64,000 nt of DNA from Paracoccus sp. Z118. GTDB taxonomy: Bacteria; Pseudomonadota; Alphaproteobacteria; Rhodobacterales; Rhodobacteraceae. Positions 7,359 through 15,829 of this stretch are shown in pieces (positions within the stretch are counted from its first letter, which is position 1; every line of letters starts with the position of its first letter). The stretch covers positions 1 to 64,000 of the forward strand of contig NZ_JAHQZU010000007.1 in assembly GCF_019061185.1 (NCBI RefSeq), given 5' to 3'. Under the pieces are notes generated by a model. The model was not told the origin of the DNA, did not search any database, and saw nothing but the letters and a program-made list of their open reading frames with translations. The position numbers and the translations under genes were made by a program.

Positions 7359-8570
7359 TCAGTTTGCGGGGGTGTATTCCGGCAGGTTCTGCACCTGCTC
7401 GCCGGTCGTGCCGACATAGGCCCGCAGGTCCGAGCCGTCCGCCTGACGCTGCAGCGACACCTGGTCGAACGGATAGGCGACGTCACGTTCGCCAATCCCC
7501 AGGAAGCCGCCGACACCGACGATCACCTGCTGGATCTGGCCGGATTCGTCCGCGACCACGTCGTTGATGTCGCCGATCTGCTCGTCACCGGCGGCATAGA
7601 CCGGGGTTCCGTCCAGCTCGTCCGCAGTGACCTCGCCAGCGGGAACGACCGCATAGCCTTCACGCACGACCACATCGCTCGCCATCACCGGGGCGAAATC
7701 GACAAGGGCGGCGTCTCTCTCGACGTCGGTCACGGCGACCGCGGCATCGGCCCCGGTCACGTCAACCGCGGCGTCGGCGGTTTCGACCGTGACCTGAGCG
7801 TCGGCCGCCGGCGCGACATCGACCACCGGCTCGGCGTCGGTCACGGCCACCTGGGGCTCGCCGGCCTGATCGACATTCACGTCGGCCTCGTTCTGGATGA
7901 TCTGAACCTGCGCCGCATCGGCGCGGGCCACGTTCACCTGCGGCTCGGCATCCGTGACATTGACCACCGCTTCGGCCGATTCGACGGCAACGCGCGGCTC
8001 GGGGGTGATGAAGCTCACCACCGGCTCGGGCGTTTCCACGGTGACGACCGGCTCGGCGCCCTCGATCATGACCTCGGGATCGGCCAGCGCGACCGAGACG
8101 AGCGGCTGCGGGATGTTGACCTGAACGGTCGGCTCGGCCTGGGTCACGTGGATGACCGGGGCGCATTGCTCGACGGTCACCTCGGGCGGGGCCTGGGTGA
8201 CGGTCACGGTCGGCTCGGGCTGCTCGACCGTCACCTGCGGCGGGGCCTGGCGCACGTTCACGACCGGATCGGGCACATCGACGTTCACGACCGGCTCGCC
8301 CTGTTCGACGACGACTTCCCCGCCCGCGACAGGGGCGGCAATGGTCGCGCCCGCGGCGTCAGGGGTTCCGACCACGGCTGCGTCGGTATCGGTCCCGACG
8401 ACCGCGGCATCGTCGGTGGCAACGACGGCGGCGTCCGTATCGACCGTGCCGGTCACGGCGGCGTCGCCTCCGACCGGGGGCGTGCCATCGACCGGAGCGG
8501 TAGCCTGGGCGAATGCGCCCGATGCCACGAACGACATGACAGCGGCGGTCCCAAGAAGTTGCTTGAGCAT
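7359..8570 (-). CDS. Secreted PRC-barrel protein with nine-residue beta repeats
   Basis: A 403-residue protein starting MLKQLLGTAAVMSF, with a Sec signal peptide cut near AFAQA (residue 22). Residues 26-85 are Ala/Val/Asp/Thr-rich (TDAAVV units). Residues 93-285 are about 21 tandem nonapeptides of the form P-x-V-x-V-x-x-x-E, for example EPVVTVETP and EPTVTVTQA. Residues 300-395 form a PRC-barrel domain with GDINDVVADESGQIQQVIV and the motif GGFLGIG. The start was chosen for its signal peptide and an AGGTAAC ribosome site; a start 37 codons upstream has neither. One Cys (136) sits in the repeats. It follows a second PRC-barrel gene with its own GGAAC-type promoter. Probably periplasmic or surface-associated; function unknown. 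Confidence 0.85.
   Translation of the reverse strand: MLKQLLGTAAVMSFVASGAFAQATAPVDGTPPVGGDAAVTGTVDTDAAVVATDDAAVVGTDTDAAVVGTPDAAGATIAAPVAGGEVVVEQGEPVVNVDVPDPVVNVRQAPPQVTVEQPEPTVTVTQAPPEVTVEQCAPVIHVTQAEPTVQVNIPQPLVSVALADPEVMIEGAEPVVTVETPEPVVSFITPEPRVAVESAEAVVNVTDAEPQVNVARADAAQVQIIQNEADVNVDQAGEPQVAVTDAEPVVDVAPAADAQVTVETADAAVDVTGADAAVAVTDVERDAALVDFAPVMASDVVVREGYAVVPAGEVTADELDGTPVYAAGDEQIGDINDVVADESGQIQQVIVGVGGFLGIGERDVAYPFDQVSLQRQADGSDLRAYVGTTGEQVQNLPEYTPAN
7716..8294 (-). repeat. Tandem nonapeptide-coding repeats in the PRC-barrel gene
   Basis: About 21 diverged 27-bp units encode P-x-V-x-V-x-x-x-(E/D/P). The period is strictly nine residues apart from slips near residues 219-238 and 254. DNA units differ from one another, so the repeat is old at DNA level and held at protein level. 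Confidence 0.85.
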
Positions 8571-8633
8571 GGAGTTACCTTTCAGCTGGATCGTTTCGGA
8601 CAGGCCCAACCCTTGGCGGACCCCTGCGGCTTT

Positions 8634-8658
8634 AACGGGCGGATGGCGGATTCGTTCC
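8634..8658 (-). promoter_or_regulatory. GGAAC-N16-CGTT promoter (ECF/EcfG-like) of the repeat PRC gene
   Basis: GGAAC (8658-8654), exactly 16 bp, then CGTT (8637-8634) on the minus strand, 64 bp before the start codon. This is the published consensus form of alphaproteobacterial EcfG-type general-stress promoters. Two more sites of the same form and spacing occur at 9703-9727 and 30158-30182. Confidence 0.65.
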
Positions 8659-8670
8659 ATGCGAACGGCA

Positions 8671-8698
8671 AAAAGGGGCACCCGAAGGCGCCCCTTTT
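8671..8698 (-). terminator. Strong intrinsic terminator after the second PRC gene
   Basis: Minus-strand stem AAAAGGGGCGCC / GGTGCCCCTTTT with a TTCG tetraloop (one G-T pair), ending in a run of five T, 22 bp after the stop at 8721. It separates the two PRC genes into two transcripts. Confidence 0.85.
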
Positions 8699-8720
8699 GG
8701 TCTTGTTTATATTGAAGAAT

Positions 8721-9641
8721 TCAGCGCATGACGGTCGTCGTGTCGAAGTCCGGCAGCGCTTCCAGCTCTTCCTTGGTGAAGTTGGTGGCGAAGAACACGT
8801 CATCGCCCACCCGCACCATGTGCAGCGCCTGATCGCCCAGCAGAACCTGCTTGGCGCCGATCCCGAGGAAGCCGCCGATATCGGCGATGTAGCCCCGCAG
8901 ATCGCCGCTCGCGTCGAAGACGAGGTCGTCCACCTGCGCGATGTCGCCCCAATCGGCGGGCCGCTCGGCCAGGTCGAAGCCTTCCCAGGCGGTGCTGGAC
9001 GGCTGGTTGGTCGTGTAGATCCGCATCCCCATGATGCGCGAGGCAAGCAGGCCGGGCGCCTCGGCGCTGAGCGCCGGGGCGCCCACGTCCGGCGCTGCGA
9101 CCGTGGCGGTGTCGCCGGTGACGACCGTGGTCGTCGTGGCGTCCTGATCCGTCACGACCGGCGCGGTGGCCACGGAATCCGAGGACATCGTGTCGGTGGC
9201 CATGGTGTCGGTGGTCGTGGTCGTCACCGCGTCGGTGCCGGTCGTGTCGGTGGTGGTCGTCGCCGTGCCGTCCATCGTGGTGTGGGTCATCGGCGTCGTG
9301 GTGTCAGCCGTGACGTCCGTGCCCGGATCGGTCGTGGACGAGGTGATGCCGGTCGCCGAGCTGCCTTCGGTGCTGGTCGCCGTCGCGTCGGCGGGGGCGG
9401 CGGTGGTGCCGGCCGTGGTGCCCATCGTGTCCGAATCGGTCGCGGCATCCGTCCCGCCCGTGTCGCCGGCGTCCTGGGTGGTCGCGCTGCCGGCGGCGTT
9501 GCTGTCGGTATCGGCCGAGGCGCCCGGTGCGGCGTTGGTCGCCGGCGGGGTGGAGTCGGTGGTGGTGTCGGTCGCGGTCTGGGCCACGGCGAACCCGGTC
9601 AGCGCAAGCGACGAGGTGGCGGCAAGAAGCAGAGCTTTCAT
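8721..9641 (-). CDS. Secreted PRC-barrel protein with Thr-rich linker
   Basis: A 306-residue protein with a clear signal peptide (MKALLLAATSSLALTGFAVA, cut near AVAQ), a long low-complexity Thr/Ala/Asp/Ser linker (about residues 21-190, with TTTTDT and TATT runs), then one PRC-barrel domain (about 200-300): GMRIYTT, IAQVDDLVFDASGDLRGYIA and IGGFLGIGAKQVLLGDQALH. The GGFLGIG loop is shared with the neighbouring PRC protein. PRC barrels are small beta-barrel modules that bind partners in photosynthetic reaction centres and RimM; in short secreted proteins their ligand is unknown. Own promoter (GGAAC type) and own terminator. Confidence 0.85.
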   Translation of the reverse strand: MKALLLAATSSLALTGFAVAQTATDTTTDSTPPATNAAPGASADTDSNAAGSATTQDAGDTGGTDAATDSDTMGTTAGTTAAPADATATSTEGSSATGITSSTTDPGTDVTADTTTPMTHTTMDGTATTTTDTTGTDAVTTTTTDTMATDTMSSDSVATAPVVTDQDATTTTVVTGDTATVAAPDVGAPALSAEAPGLLASRIMGMRIYTTNQPSSTAWEGFDLAERPADWGDIAQVDDLVFDASGDLRGYIADIGGFLGIGAKQVLLGDQALHMVRVGDDVFFATNFTKEELEALPDFDTTTVMR

Positions 9642-9702
9642 CGGTGGTTCCTTTCGAAAATCGCTCGGGCGGCGGCGCAGGGCCGTCTCGCATCAGGCAG
9701 TC

Positions 9703-9727
9703 AACCCTGACGCGGGACAATTGTTCC
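9703..9727 (-). promoter_or_regulatory. GGAAC-N16-GGTT promoter (ECF/EcfG-like) of the Thr-rich PRC gene
   Basis: GGAAC (9727-9723), 16 bp, GGTT (9706-9703) on the minus strand, 62 bp before the start codon, almost the same geometry as at the neighbouring PRC gene. The -35 lies in a near-palindrome GGAACAATTGTCCC. Confidence 0.6.
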
Positions 9728-9779
9728 GCACCGATTTGGCCTGCCGTATCAAGGTGCTCCGCTCGGGAACACGGACCCG

Positions 9780-10868
9780 TCAGCGCGGCCCGCTGATCCG
9801 CGCGCCGCAGACCGGCCCCGGCGCGCCGGTCGTGCGCGGGGCCGAGGTCGGCAGCCCCCGCAGCACCCGCACGGCGAGCCAGCCGAAGGCCTGCGCCTCG
9901 ATCATGTCGCCGTCGAGCCCCAAAGCCTCGACCGGCTGCACCGGCAGCCCGGTCCGTTCGGCCAACGCCGCCATCATCGGCGCATTGTGTCGCCCGCCGC
10001 CGCAGACCAGCAGCGCGGCGGGCGCCTGCGGCAACCACCGCAGCCCCGCCTGAACCGAGGCCGCGGCCGCATGGGTCAGCGTCGCCGCTGCATCCGCGTC
10101 AGGCAGCCCCGCGACCGCCCTGCCCAGCCCGGCGAAGCTGTCGCGGTCCAGCGACTTCGGCGGCTCACGGTCGAAGAAGGGATGGCGCAGGAAGGCGGCG
10201 ATCACGGCCTCGTCCGGCGTCCCGCCGGCGCTCAGCGCGCCGCCCTCGTCCCGCGCTGCCCCAAGGCGGGCGCGCATCAGGTCGTTCAGCGGCGCGTTCG
10301 CCGGGCCGGTGTCGAAGGCGAGGCAGGCATCCTCGGGCCGCGCGATCCTCGGGTCGGTGAAGGTCAGGTTCCCCACCCCGCCGAGGTTCAGAAACGCGAC
10401 CGGCGCCGCCTCGATCCGCCCCTGCTCAGCTGCCCACCGCGCCAGCGCATGGTGGAAGAACGGCGCGAGCGGCGCGCCCTGCCCGCCCTGCCGCACATCC
10501 TCGCGCCGGAAGTCCCATACGACCCGCCGCCCCGTGAGCCGCGCGAGCCGCCAGCCATCCCCCGCCTGATGAGTGCCGCGCCCGCCCGGATCATGGGCGA
10601 GCGTCTGGCCGTGAAAGCCGATCACCCCAGCCTGCGGAAAGCGGTCCGCCAGCTCGGCATGGGCGGCGACTGTCAGCGAGGCGGCCTCGGCCACGCCCGC
10701 TTCTCCCGGCCAGCGGCCGAGGGCCGCGTGCAGCACGGACGCCTCGTCCGCGGAATAGGGCTGATAGCCGCTCTCCCCGAAACCGGCGATGCGCTCGCCG
10801 TCGGTGTCGATCAGCGCCGCGTCCACCCCGTCGAGCGAGGTGCCCGACATCATCCCCAGCGCCAGCAT
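9780..10868 (-). CDS. anmK: Anhydro-N-acetylmuramic acid kinase
   Basis: The 362-residue enzyme phosphorylates and hydrolyses 1,6-anhydro-MurNAc from cell-wall turnover to MurNAc-6-phosphate. It starts [19 protein letters not shown], the family signature, and contains [39 protein letters not shown] and [14 protein letters not shown], all ASKHA-fold kinase motifs. Divergent from tyrS with a 65-bp gap. Complete. Confidence 0.95.
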   Translation of the reverse strand: MLALGMMSGTSLDGVDAALIDTDGERIAGFGESGYQPYSADEASVLHAALGRWPGEAGVAEAASLTVAAHAELADRFPQAGVIGFHGQTLAHDPGGRGTHQAGDGWRLARLTGRRVVWDFRREDVRQGGQGAPLAPFFHHALARWAAEQGRIEAAPVAFLNLGGVGNLTFTDPRIARPEDACLAFDTGPANAPLNDLMRARLGAARDEGGALSAGGTPDEAVIAAFLRHPFFDREPPKSLDRDSFAGLGRAVAGLPDADAAATLTHAAAASVQAGLRWLPQAPAALLVCGGGRHNAPMMAALAERTGLPVQPVEALGLDGDMIEAQAFGWLAVRVLRGLPTSAPRTTGAPGPVCGARISGPR

Positions 10869-10933
10869 TTCCGCCCCGCTTTTCCTTGACCCTGCCCCCC
10901 TGTATAGGCGGACGGGACAGAAGGAAAACGCCG
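10869..10933. promoter_or_regulatory. Divergent anmK/tyrS promoter region
   Basis: The 65-bp gap must hold promoters for both genes. A single central CTGTATAGG can serve as -10 on either strand (TATAGG for tyrS, TATACA for anmK), with TTTTCC at 17 or 16 bp on each side as poor -35 elements. Overlapping -10 boxes would make the two promoters compete. Weak match. Confidence 0.3.
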
Positions 10934-12178
10934 ATGACCTACCGCCCCAAATCCGAGTTCCTAGGCATCATGATCCAGCGCGGCTACATGGCCGACTGCA
11001 CCGACCTGCAGGCGCTGGACGATGCGCTGATCGAAGGTCCGGTGACGGCGTATATCGGCTATGACGCGACGGCAGCCAGCCTGCATGTCGGGCACCTGCT
11101 GAACATCATGATGCTGCGTTGGTGGCAGAAGACGGGCAACCGTCCGATCACGCTGATGGGCGGCGGGACGACCAAGGTGGGCGATCCGTCCTTCCGGTCC
11201 GAGGAACGGCCGCTGCTGGACAACGCCGCGATCCAGTCGAACATCGACGGGATGGCGCGGGTCTTCGGCCGCTACCTGCGCTATGGCGACGACGCGGCGC
11301 TGATGCTCAACAACGCCGAGTGGCTGGATAGCCTGAACTACCTCGAATTCCTGCGCGACATCGGGCGGCATTTCAGCGTCAACCGGATGCTGTCCTTCGA
11401 GTCTGTCAGGTCGCGGCTGGACCGGGAACAGTCGCTGAGTTTCCTCGAATTCAACTACATGATCCTTCAGGCCTACGATTTCCTGGAGCTTTACCGCCGC
11501 TACGACTGCCGCTTGCAGATGGGCGGGTCGGACCAGTGGGGCAACATCGTCAACGGCGTGGACCTGACGCGCCGGGTGCTGGATGCCGAGGTCTGGGGCC
11601 TGACCTCGCCGCTGCTGACCACCAGCGACGGGCGCAAGATGGGCAAGTCGGCGGGCGGCGCGGTCTGGCTGTCGGCGGACATGCTGTCGCCTTATGAGTT
11701 CTGGCAGTTCTGGCGCAACACGACCGACGCCGATGTGGGCCGGTTCCTGAAGCTCTACACCGAGCTTCCCGTCGAGGAATGCGAGCGTCTGGGCGGGCTT
11801 CAGGGTGCCGAGATCAACGACGCCAAGATCATCCTCGCCAATCAGGTGACGACCCTGCTGCACGGCGCGGACGCCGCCGCCAGCGCCGAGGCGACCGCCC
11901 GCGAGGTGTTCGAGCAGGGCGGCGCCGGGGGCGATCTGGAGGTCGTGACCCTGCCGCCCTCGGCCATTGGCGAGGGGCTGTCGGTGGTGCAGATGCTGGC
12001 CCAGTCGGGGCTGACCGCCTCGGGCAAGGAGGCCAAGCGCCTGATTGCCGAAAGCGGGCTGCGGCTGAACAACGACCTCGTGACCGACCCGCAGCGGATG
12101 CTGACGGCCGACGAGATCGGCGGCGGCATCAAGGTCTCCATCGGCCGCAAGAAGCACCGGATGCTGCGCCTTGGCTGA
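10934..12178 (+). CDS. tyrS: Tyrosyl-tRNA synthetase
   Basis: A 414-residue class I aminoacyl-tRNA synthetase. The HIGH-type motif is HVGH (51-54) after YDATAAS, the KMSKS-type motif is KMGKS in [11 protein letters not shown], and [20 protein letters not shown] and [11 protein letters not shown] are the tyrosine-pocket segments. The C-terminus is an S4 RNA-binding domain ([20 protein letters not shown]). The start is [11 protein letters not shown], after AGAAGGAAAA; an upstream in-frame ATG gives no homology. Stop at 12178 lies 1 bp before the ATG of a broken sugar kinase. Confidence 0.97.
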   Translation: MTYRPKSEFLGIMIQRGYMADCTDLQALDDALIEGPVTAYIGYDATAASLHVGHLLNIMMLRWWQKTGNRPITLMGGGTTKVGDPSFRSEERPLLDNAAIQSNIDGMARVFGRYLRYGDDAALMLNNAEWLDSLNYLEFLRDIGRHFSVNRMLSFESVRSRLDREQSLSFLEFNYMILQAYDFLELYRRYDCRLQMGGSDQWGNIVNGVDLTRRVLDAEVWGLTSPLLTTSDGRKMGKSAGGAVWLSADMLSPYEFWQFWRNTTDADVGRFLKLYTELPVEECERLGGLQGAEINDAKIILANQVTTLLHGADAAASAEATAREVFEQGGAGGDLEVVTLPPSAIGEGLSVVQMLAQSGLTASGKEAKRLIAESGLRLNNDLVTDPQRMLTADEIGGGIKVSIGRKKHRMLRLG

Positions 12179-12179
12179 C

Positions 12180-12408
12180 ATGTCCCCGCCCCGCCCCGAT
12201 GTGCTCTGCATCGGGCGGTGCTGTGGGACGTGATCGGCCGCACCCGCCTGCGGATGCAAGCAGGGGACGACGTGCCGGGGCGGATCGCCCTTGTGCCGGG
12301 CGGCGTGGCGGCGCGCAGTGCCGGACGCGGTGGGGGTCGAGCCGGTGCCGCTCCGGCCGTCGCGCTTCAAGCCGCCGCCGCCGCCGCTCTTGTCGCAGGA
12401 CAATCCGC
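12180..12408 (+). pseudogene. Broken PfkB-family sugar kinase (probable pseudouridine kinase psuK)
   Basis: The ATG at 12180 begins MSPPRPDVLCIG, then a one-base deletion near 12215 shifts the frame; in the next frame AVLWDVIGRTRLRMQAGDDV and PGRIALVPGGVA continue the N-terminus of a PfkB carbohydrate kinase. At about 12305 the frame shifts again to a short Pro-rich tail (EPVPLRPSRFKPPPPPLLSQ) that runs up to psuG. Only some 75 of about 300 residues remain; the ATP site and catalytic Asp are gone. Position directly before psuG argues for a former pseudouridine kinase, which is inference from context. Confidence 0.7.
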
Positions 12409-13323
12409 ATGACCGCACTTCCGCTCGCCTGCACCCCCGAGGTTCGCGCCGCGCTGGACGAAGGCCGCCCGGTCGTCGCGCTGGAATCGACGATCATCAC
12501 CCACGGGATGCCCCATCCGCAGAACGTCGGAATGGCCCGCGACGTGGAGGCCGCGATCCGCGAGGGCGGCGCAACCCCCGCGACCATCGCCGTGATCGAC
12601 GGCACCATCCGCATCGGGCTGGATGACGGGACGCTGCAATCCTTTGCCACCCGGCCCGAGGGCTCGGTGATGAAGCTGAGCCGCGCCGATCTGGCCGTCG
12701 CCATCGCCACGGGCCGCACCGGGGCAACCACCGTCGCGGGCACCATGATCTGCGCGGCGCTGGCCGGCATCCGCGTCTTCGCCACCGGCGGCATCGGCGG
12801 CGTGCATCGCGGGGTCGAGCAGACGATGGACATTTCGGCCGACCTGCAGGAACTCGCGCAGACTGCGGTGACGGTGGTGTCCGCGGGCGCCAAGGCGATC
12901 CTCGACCTGCCGCGCACGCTGGAGGTGCTGGAGACGCTGGGCGTTCCGGTCATCGCCGTCGGCCAGGACGCCCTGCCCGCCTTCTGGAGCCGCGATTCCG
13001 GCCTGCCCGCGCCGCTGCGGATGGACGATCCGGCACAGATCGCCGCCGCCGCCCGGATGCGCCGCGCGCTTGGCCTGCCGGGCGGGCAGTTGGTCGTGAA
13101 CCCGATTCCGGCGGACGCGGAAATTCCGCGCCCCGAGATCATGCCGCTGGTCGAGCAGGCGCTGTCCGAGGCAAGCGCGCAGGGCATCGCCGCCAAGGAC
13201 GTGACGCCCTTCCTGCTGGACCGGATCTTCACGCTGACCGAAGGCCGCTCGCTGGCCGCCAACACGGCGCTGGTGCTGAACAATGCGCGGCTCGCGGCCC
13301 GGATCGCCGCCGCCGGGGCGTAA
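12409..13323 (+). CDS. psuG: Pseudouridine-5'-phosphate glycosidase
   Basis: A 304-residue enzyme that splits pseudouridine 5'-phosphate into uracil and ribose 5-phosphate. Family motifs are ALESTIITHGMPHPQN, TPATIAVIDGTIRIGL, GATTVAGTMICAA, FATGGIGGVHRG, VVSAGAKAILDLPRTLE and KDVTPFLLDRI. It is complete and well preserved, although the presumed kinase partner just upstream is destroyed, so the substrate must come from another kinase or the gene serves the reverse direction or is on its way out. Confidence 0.95.
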   Translation: MTALPLACTPEVRAALDEGRPVVALESTIITHGMPHPQNVGMARDVEAAIREGGATPATIAVIDGTIRIGLDDGTLQSFATRPEGSVMKLSRADLAVAIATGRTGATTVAGTMICAALAGIRVFATGGIGGVHRGVEQTMDISADLQELAQTAVTVVSAGAKAILDLPRTLEVLETLGVPVIAVGQDALPAFWSRDSGLPAPLRMDDPAQIAAAARMRRALGLPGGQLVVNPIPADAEIPRPEIMPLVEQALSEASAQGIAAKDVTPFLLDRIFTLTEGRSLAANTALVLNNARLAARIAAAGA

Positions 13324-13334
13324 GGGACCGGCAG

Positions 13335-14381
13335 TCAGCCGTAAAGCGCCGGCAGATCGACCGAATCACGTTCCCCCAGATTGGCCAGATCGCCGCCGAT
13401 GAATCCTTCGGCGGCCACCCTGCCCGCCTCGAACATCCGCTTCACCAGCCCCGGCCCCGGCAGCGACTTGCTGCGCGCCCCCAGCGAGTTCATCAGCTCC
13501 TCGTCCGAGATCATGTGGACCAGCGGCTCCTTCATGCCGCGCCCGGTCAGCCGCCCCTCGGCGGTCAGGCGCTTGACGAACTGGATGGCGCGCAGTTCGC
13601 GCAGCAGCGAGGAATTGAAGCTGATCTCGTTGATCCGGTCCTGGATCTCAACCGGGCTGCGTGGGACCGCCTCGCGCAGCATCGGGTTGATCGTCACGAT
13701 GACGATGTCGCGCGGCAGGTCGGTCCCGAACAGCGGGTAAAGCGCCGGGTTGCCGGAATAGCCGCCGTCCCAGAACGCCTCGCTTCGTCCGGTCGCCGGG
13801 TCCACGATCTCGACCGCGCGGAACAGCGTCGGAAGGCAGGCGGACGCCATCACCGCCTCCGCCGTCACCTCGGCCCCCGAGAAGATGCGCACCCGCCCGG
13901 TCCGCACGGTGGTCGCGGTCACGAAAAGCTGCGGACCGCCCGACGCGGCGAGTTCCGGGGTCGGCATCCCGCGGATGATCGAGGCGAGCGGGTTGCTGTA
14001 GAACGGGCCGTAGTCATAGGGGCTGAAGACGCGGGTGACGCCTTCGAGCCATGCGGCGGGCGAATAGAGCTCCGCCATGCGTTGCAGGCCGGGCGGCACC
14101 GGGAACAGGCTCGACATCCAGCGCACCAGCCGGTTGTCGCTGTAGCGGCTGACCTGGCTCCAGACATGGCGCAGATTCTCGCGCGCCATCTCGCGCCCCG
14201 CGCCTCCGGGCGCGGCGGCCAGACCCGCCTTCAGGGCCGCGCCGTTCAGCGCCCCGGCCGAGGTGCCGCTGATCCCGTCGATCTCGATCTCGTCGCCTTC
14301 CAGCAGACGGTCGAGCACGCCCCAGGAAAACGCGCCATGCGCCCCGCCCCCCTGAAGGGCGATGTTGATCCGTCTGGCCAT
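13335..14381 (-). CDS. Patatin-like phospholipase family protein
   Basis: A 348-residue serine hydrolase. The oxyanion-hole glycine motif GGGAHG is at residues 11-16, the nucleophile elbow GTSAG at 39-43 (Ser41), and the catalytic Asp in FWDGGYSGNPAL. These form the Ser-Asp dyad of patatin lipases acting on membrane or storage lipids. No signal peptide: N-terminus MARRINIALQ is the first beta strand. Convergent with psuG (11-bp gap). Substrate unknown. Confidence 0.9.
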   Translation of the reverse strand: MARRINIALQGGGAHGAFSWGVLDRLLEGDEIEIDGISGTSAGALNGAALKAGLAAAPGGAGREMARENLRHVWSQVSRYSDNRLVRWMSSLFPVPPGLQRMAELYSPAAWLEGVTRVFSPYDYGPFYSNPLASIIRGMPTPELAASGGPQLFVTATTVRTGRVRIFSGAEVTAEAVMASACLPTLFRAVEIVDPATGRSEAFWDGGYSGNPALYPLFGTDLPRDIVIVTINPMLREAVPRSPVEIQDRINEISFNSSLLRELRAIQFVKRLTAEGRLTGRGMKEPLVHMISDEELMNSLGARSKSLPGPGLVKRMFEAGRVAAEGFIGGDLANLGERDSVDLPALYG

Positions 14382-14540
14382 GGCCCCTCCGTCAAGCTGC
14401 GGCGCAGCGTAGCAGAGCGACGGGCGGCGGTGAACACGATCGCGCTTGCGCGGCGCAGGGGTCGCAACCCCTCATCACGCCAGCGGACCATCGACCGCCG
14501 CAAAACGGACCGAAACCCGGCCGGACCAGCTTTCTTCTTC

Positions 14541-14563
14541 GCTGAAATATCCCCGCCGGAGGC
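14541..14563 (+). repeat. Half-site of a palindromic intergenic repeat
   Basis: GCTGAAATATCC followed by a GC-rich CCGCCGGAGGC lies in the 231-bp gap between prfB and the patatin gene. It closely resembles the right arm (CTGGAAATATCC then TGGGGGAGTC) of the large palindrome at 62239-62365. The rest of this gap (14382-14612) shows no gene. Confidence 0.4.
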
Positions 14564-14612
14564 AGGCCTGGACGAACGGCAGCCGCAGCCAATCGGCGCG
14601 CTTCAGGGACGT

Positions 14613-15740
14613 TCAGTCCTCGACATTGGCCTCGGCCCGGCTTTTCCCGGCCACGTCCATCGCCAGCGTCGCGGCCATGAACGCGTCGAGATCGCCGTCC
14701 AGCACCCCTTGGGTGTCGCTGGTCTCCACCCCCGTCCGCAGGTCCTTCACCATCTGGTAGGGCTGCAGCACGTAGGACCGGATCTGGTTGCCCCAGCCGG
14801 CATCGCCCTTGTTCTCGTGCGCGGCGTTGATCGCCGCGTTCCGCTTGTCCAGTTCCAGCTGATACAGCCGCGAGCGCAGGGCGTTCATGGCGATCTCGCG
14901 GTTCTGGTGCTGCGATTTCATCGAACTGGTGACGACGATGTTCGTCGGCAGGTGGGTGATCCGCACCGCCGAGTCGGTGGTGTTGACGTGCTGCCCGCCC
15001 GCGCCGGACGAGCGGTAGGTGTCGATGCGGATGTCGCGGTCGGGGATGTCGATTTCGATATTGTCGTCCACCACCGGATAGACCCAGACCGACGAGAAAG
15101 ACGTGTGCCGCCGCGCCGAACTGTCGAAGGGGCTGATGCGGACCAGCCGGTGCACGCCGGATTCGGACTTCAGCCAGCCATAGGCGTTCGGCCCGCTGAT
15201 CTTGAACGAGGCGCTGCGGATGCCCGCCTCTTCGCCCGATGTTTCCGACTGAAGCTCGACCTTGTAGCCCTTCTTCTCGGCCCAGCGGGTATACATCCGC
15301 GCCAGCATCGAGGCCCAGTCGCAGCTTTCCGTGCCGCCCGCGCCCGCGTTGATTTCAAGGAAGGTGTCGTTGCCGTCGGCCTCGCCGTCCAGCAGCGCCT
15401 CCAGTTCCTTCTGCGCGGCTTCCTCGGCGATGGCTTTCAGGTTCGCCTCGGCCTCGGCGACCAGATCGGCGTCGCCCTCGTCCGCGGCCAGTTCGACCAT
15501 CTCGGCATTTGCGTCCAGATTGCTGGACAGCCGCTTGTAGGTCTCCACCGCGTCCAGAAGCATCTGCCGGTCGCGCATCAGCTTCTGCGCGCGGGCCGGA
15601 TCGGACCACAGATCGCCATCCTCGATCATGGCGTTCATCTCCTCCAGCCGGTGCGGCGCGGTGTCCCAGTCCATCCGCTGCGCGAGCAGGCGCAGCGACT
15701 TGCGGATGGAATCGATGGTGGTCTGGGTATCGGCACGCAT
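14613..15740 (-). CDS. prfB: Peptide chain release factor 2
   Basis: A 375-residue class I release factor that frees the peptide at UGA and UAA codons. The peptidyl-transfer motif GGQ is at 248-250 ([18 protein letters not shown]) and the stop-reading tripeptide SPF at 203-205 ([16 protein letters not shown]). The frame is continuous from ATG, so the UGA-dependent +1 autoregulatory frameshift known from E. coli is absent here. Upstream on the same strand is PBP1A. Confidence 0.97.
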   Translation of the reverse strand: MRADTQTTIDSIRKSLRLLAQRMDWDTAPHRLEEMNAMIEDGDLWSDPARAQKLMRDRQMLLDAVETYKRLSSNLDANAEMVELAADEGDADLVAEAEANLKAIAEEAAQKELEALLDGEADGNDTFLEINAGAGGTESCDWASMLARMYTRWAEKKGYKVELQSETSGEEAGIRSASFKISGPNAYGWLKSESGVHRLVRISPFDSSARRHTSFSSVWVYPVVDDNIEIDIPDRDIRIDTYRSSGAGGQHVNTTDSAVRITHLPTNIVVTSSMKSQHQNREIAMNALRSRLYQLELDKRNAAINAAHENKGDAGWGNQIRSYVLQPYQMVKDLRTGVETSDTQGVLDGDLDAFMAATLAMDVAGKSRAEANVED

Positions 15741-15829
15741 GGGCGGTCCTTCGGGCGGTCGGCGTCAAGACAAGCGCTGATACAGGCTGCGGGCCGCCGA
15801 TTCAAGCGTGCAGCCCGGCGCGGGCCGGA

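Noticed and set aside
7716-8294. Regular short repeats considered as a possible CRISPR array
   Set aside because: The units are contiguous, diverged, 27 bp long and in frame; they encode a repeated peptide and have no spacers.
14613-15740. Programmed +1 frameshift in prfB
   Set aside because: The frame is open from its ATG to the end with no in-frame early TGA, so no frameshift is needed.
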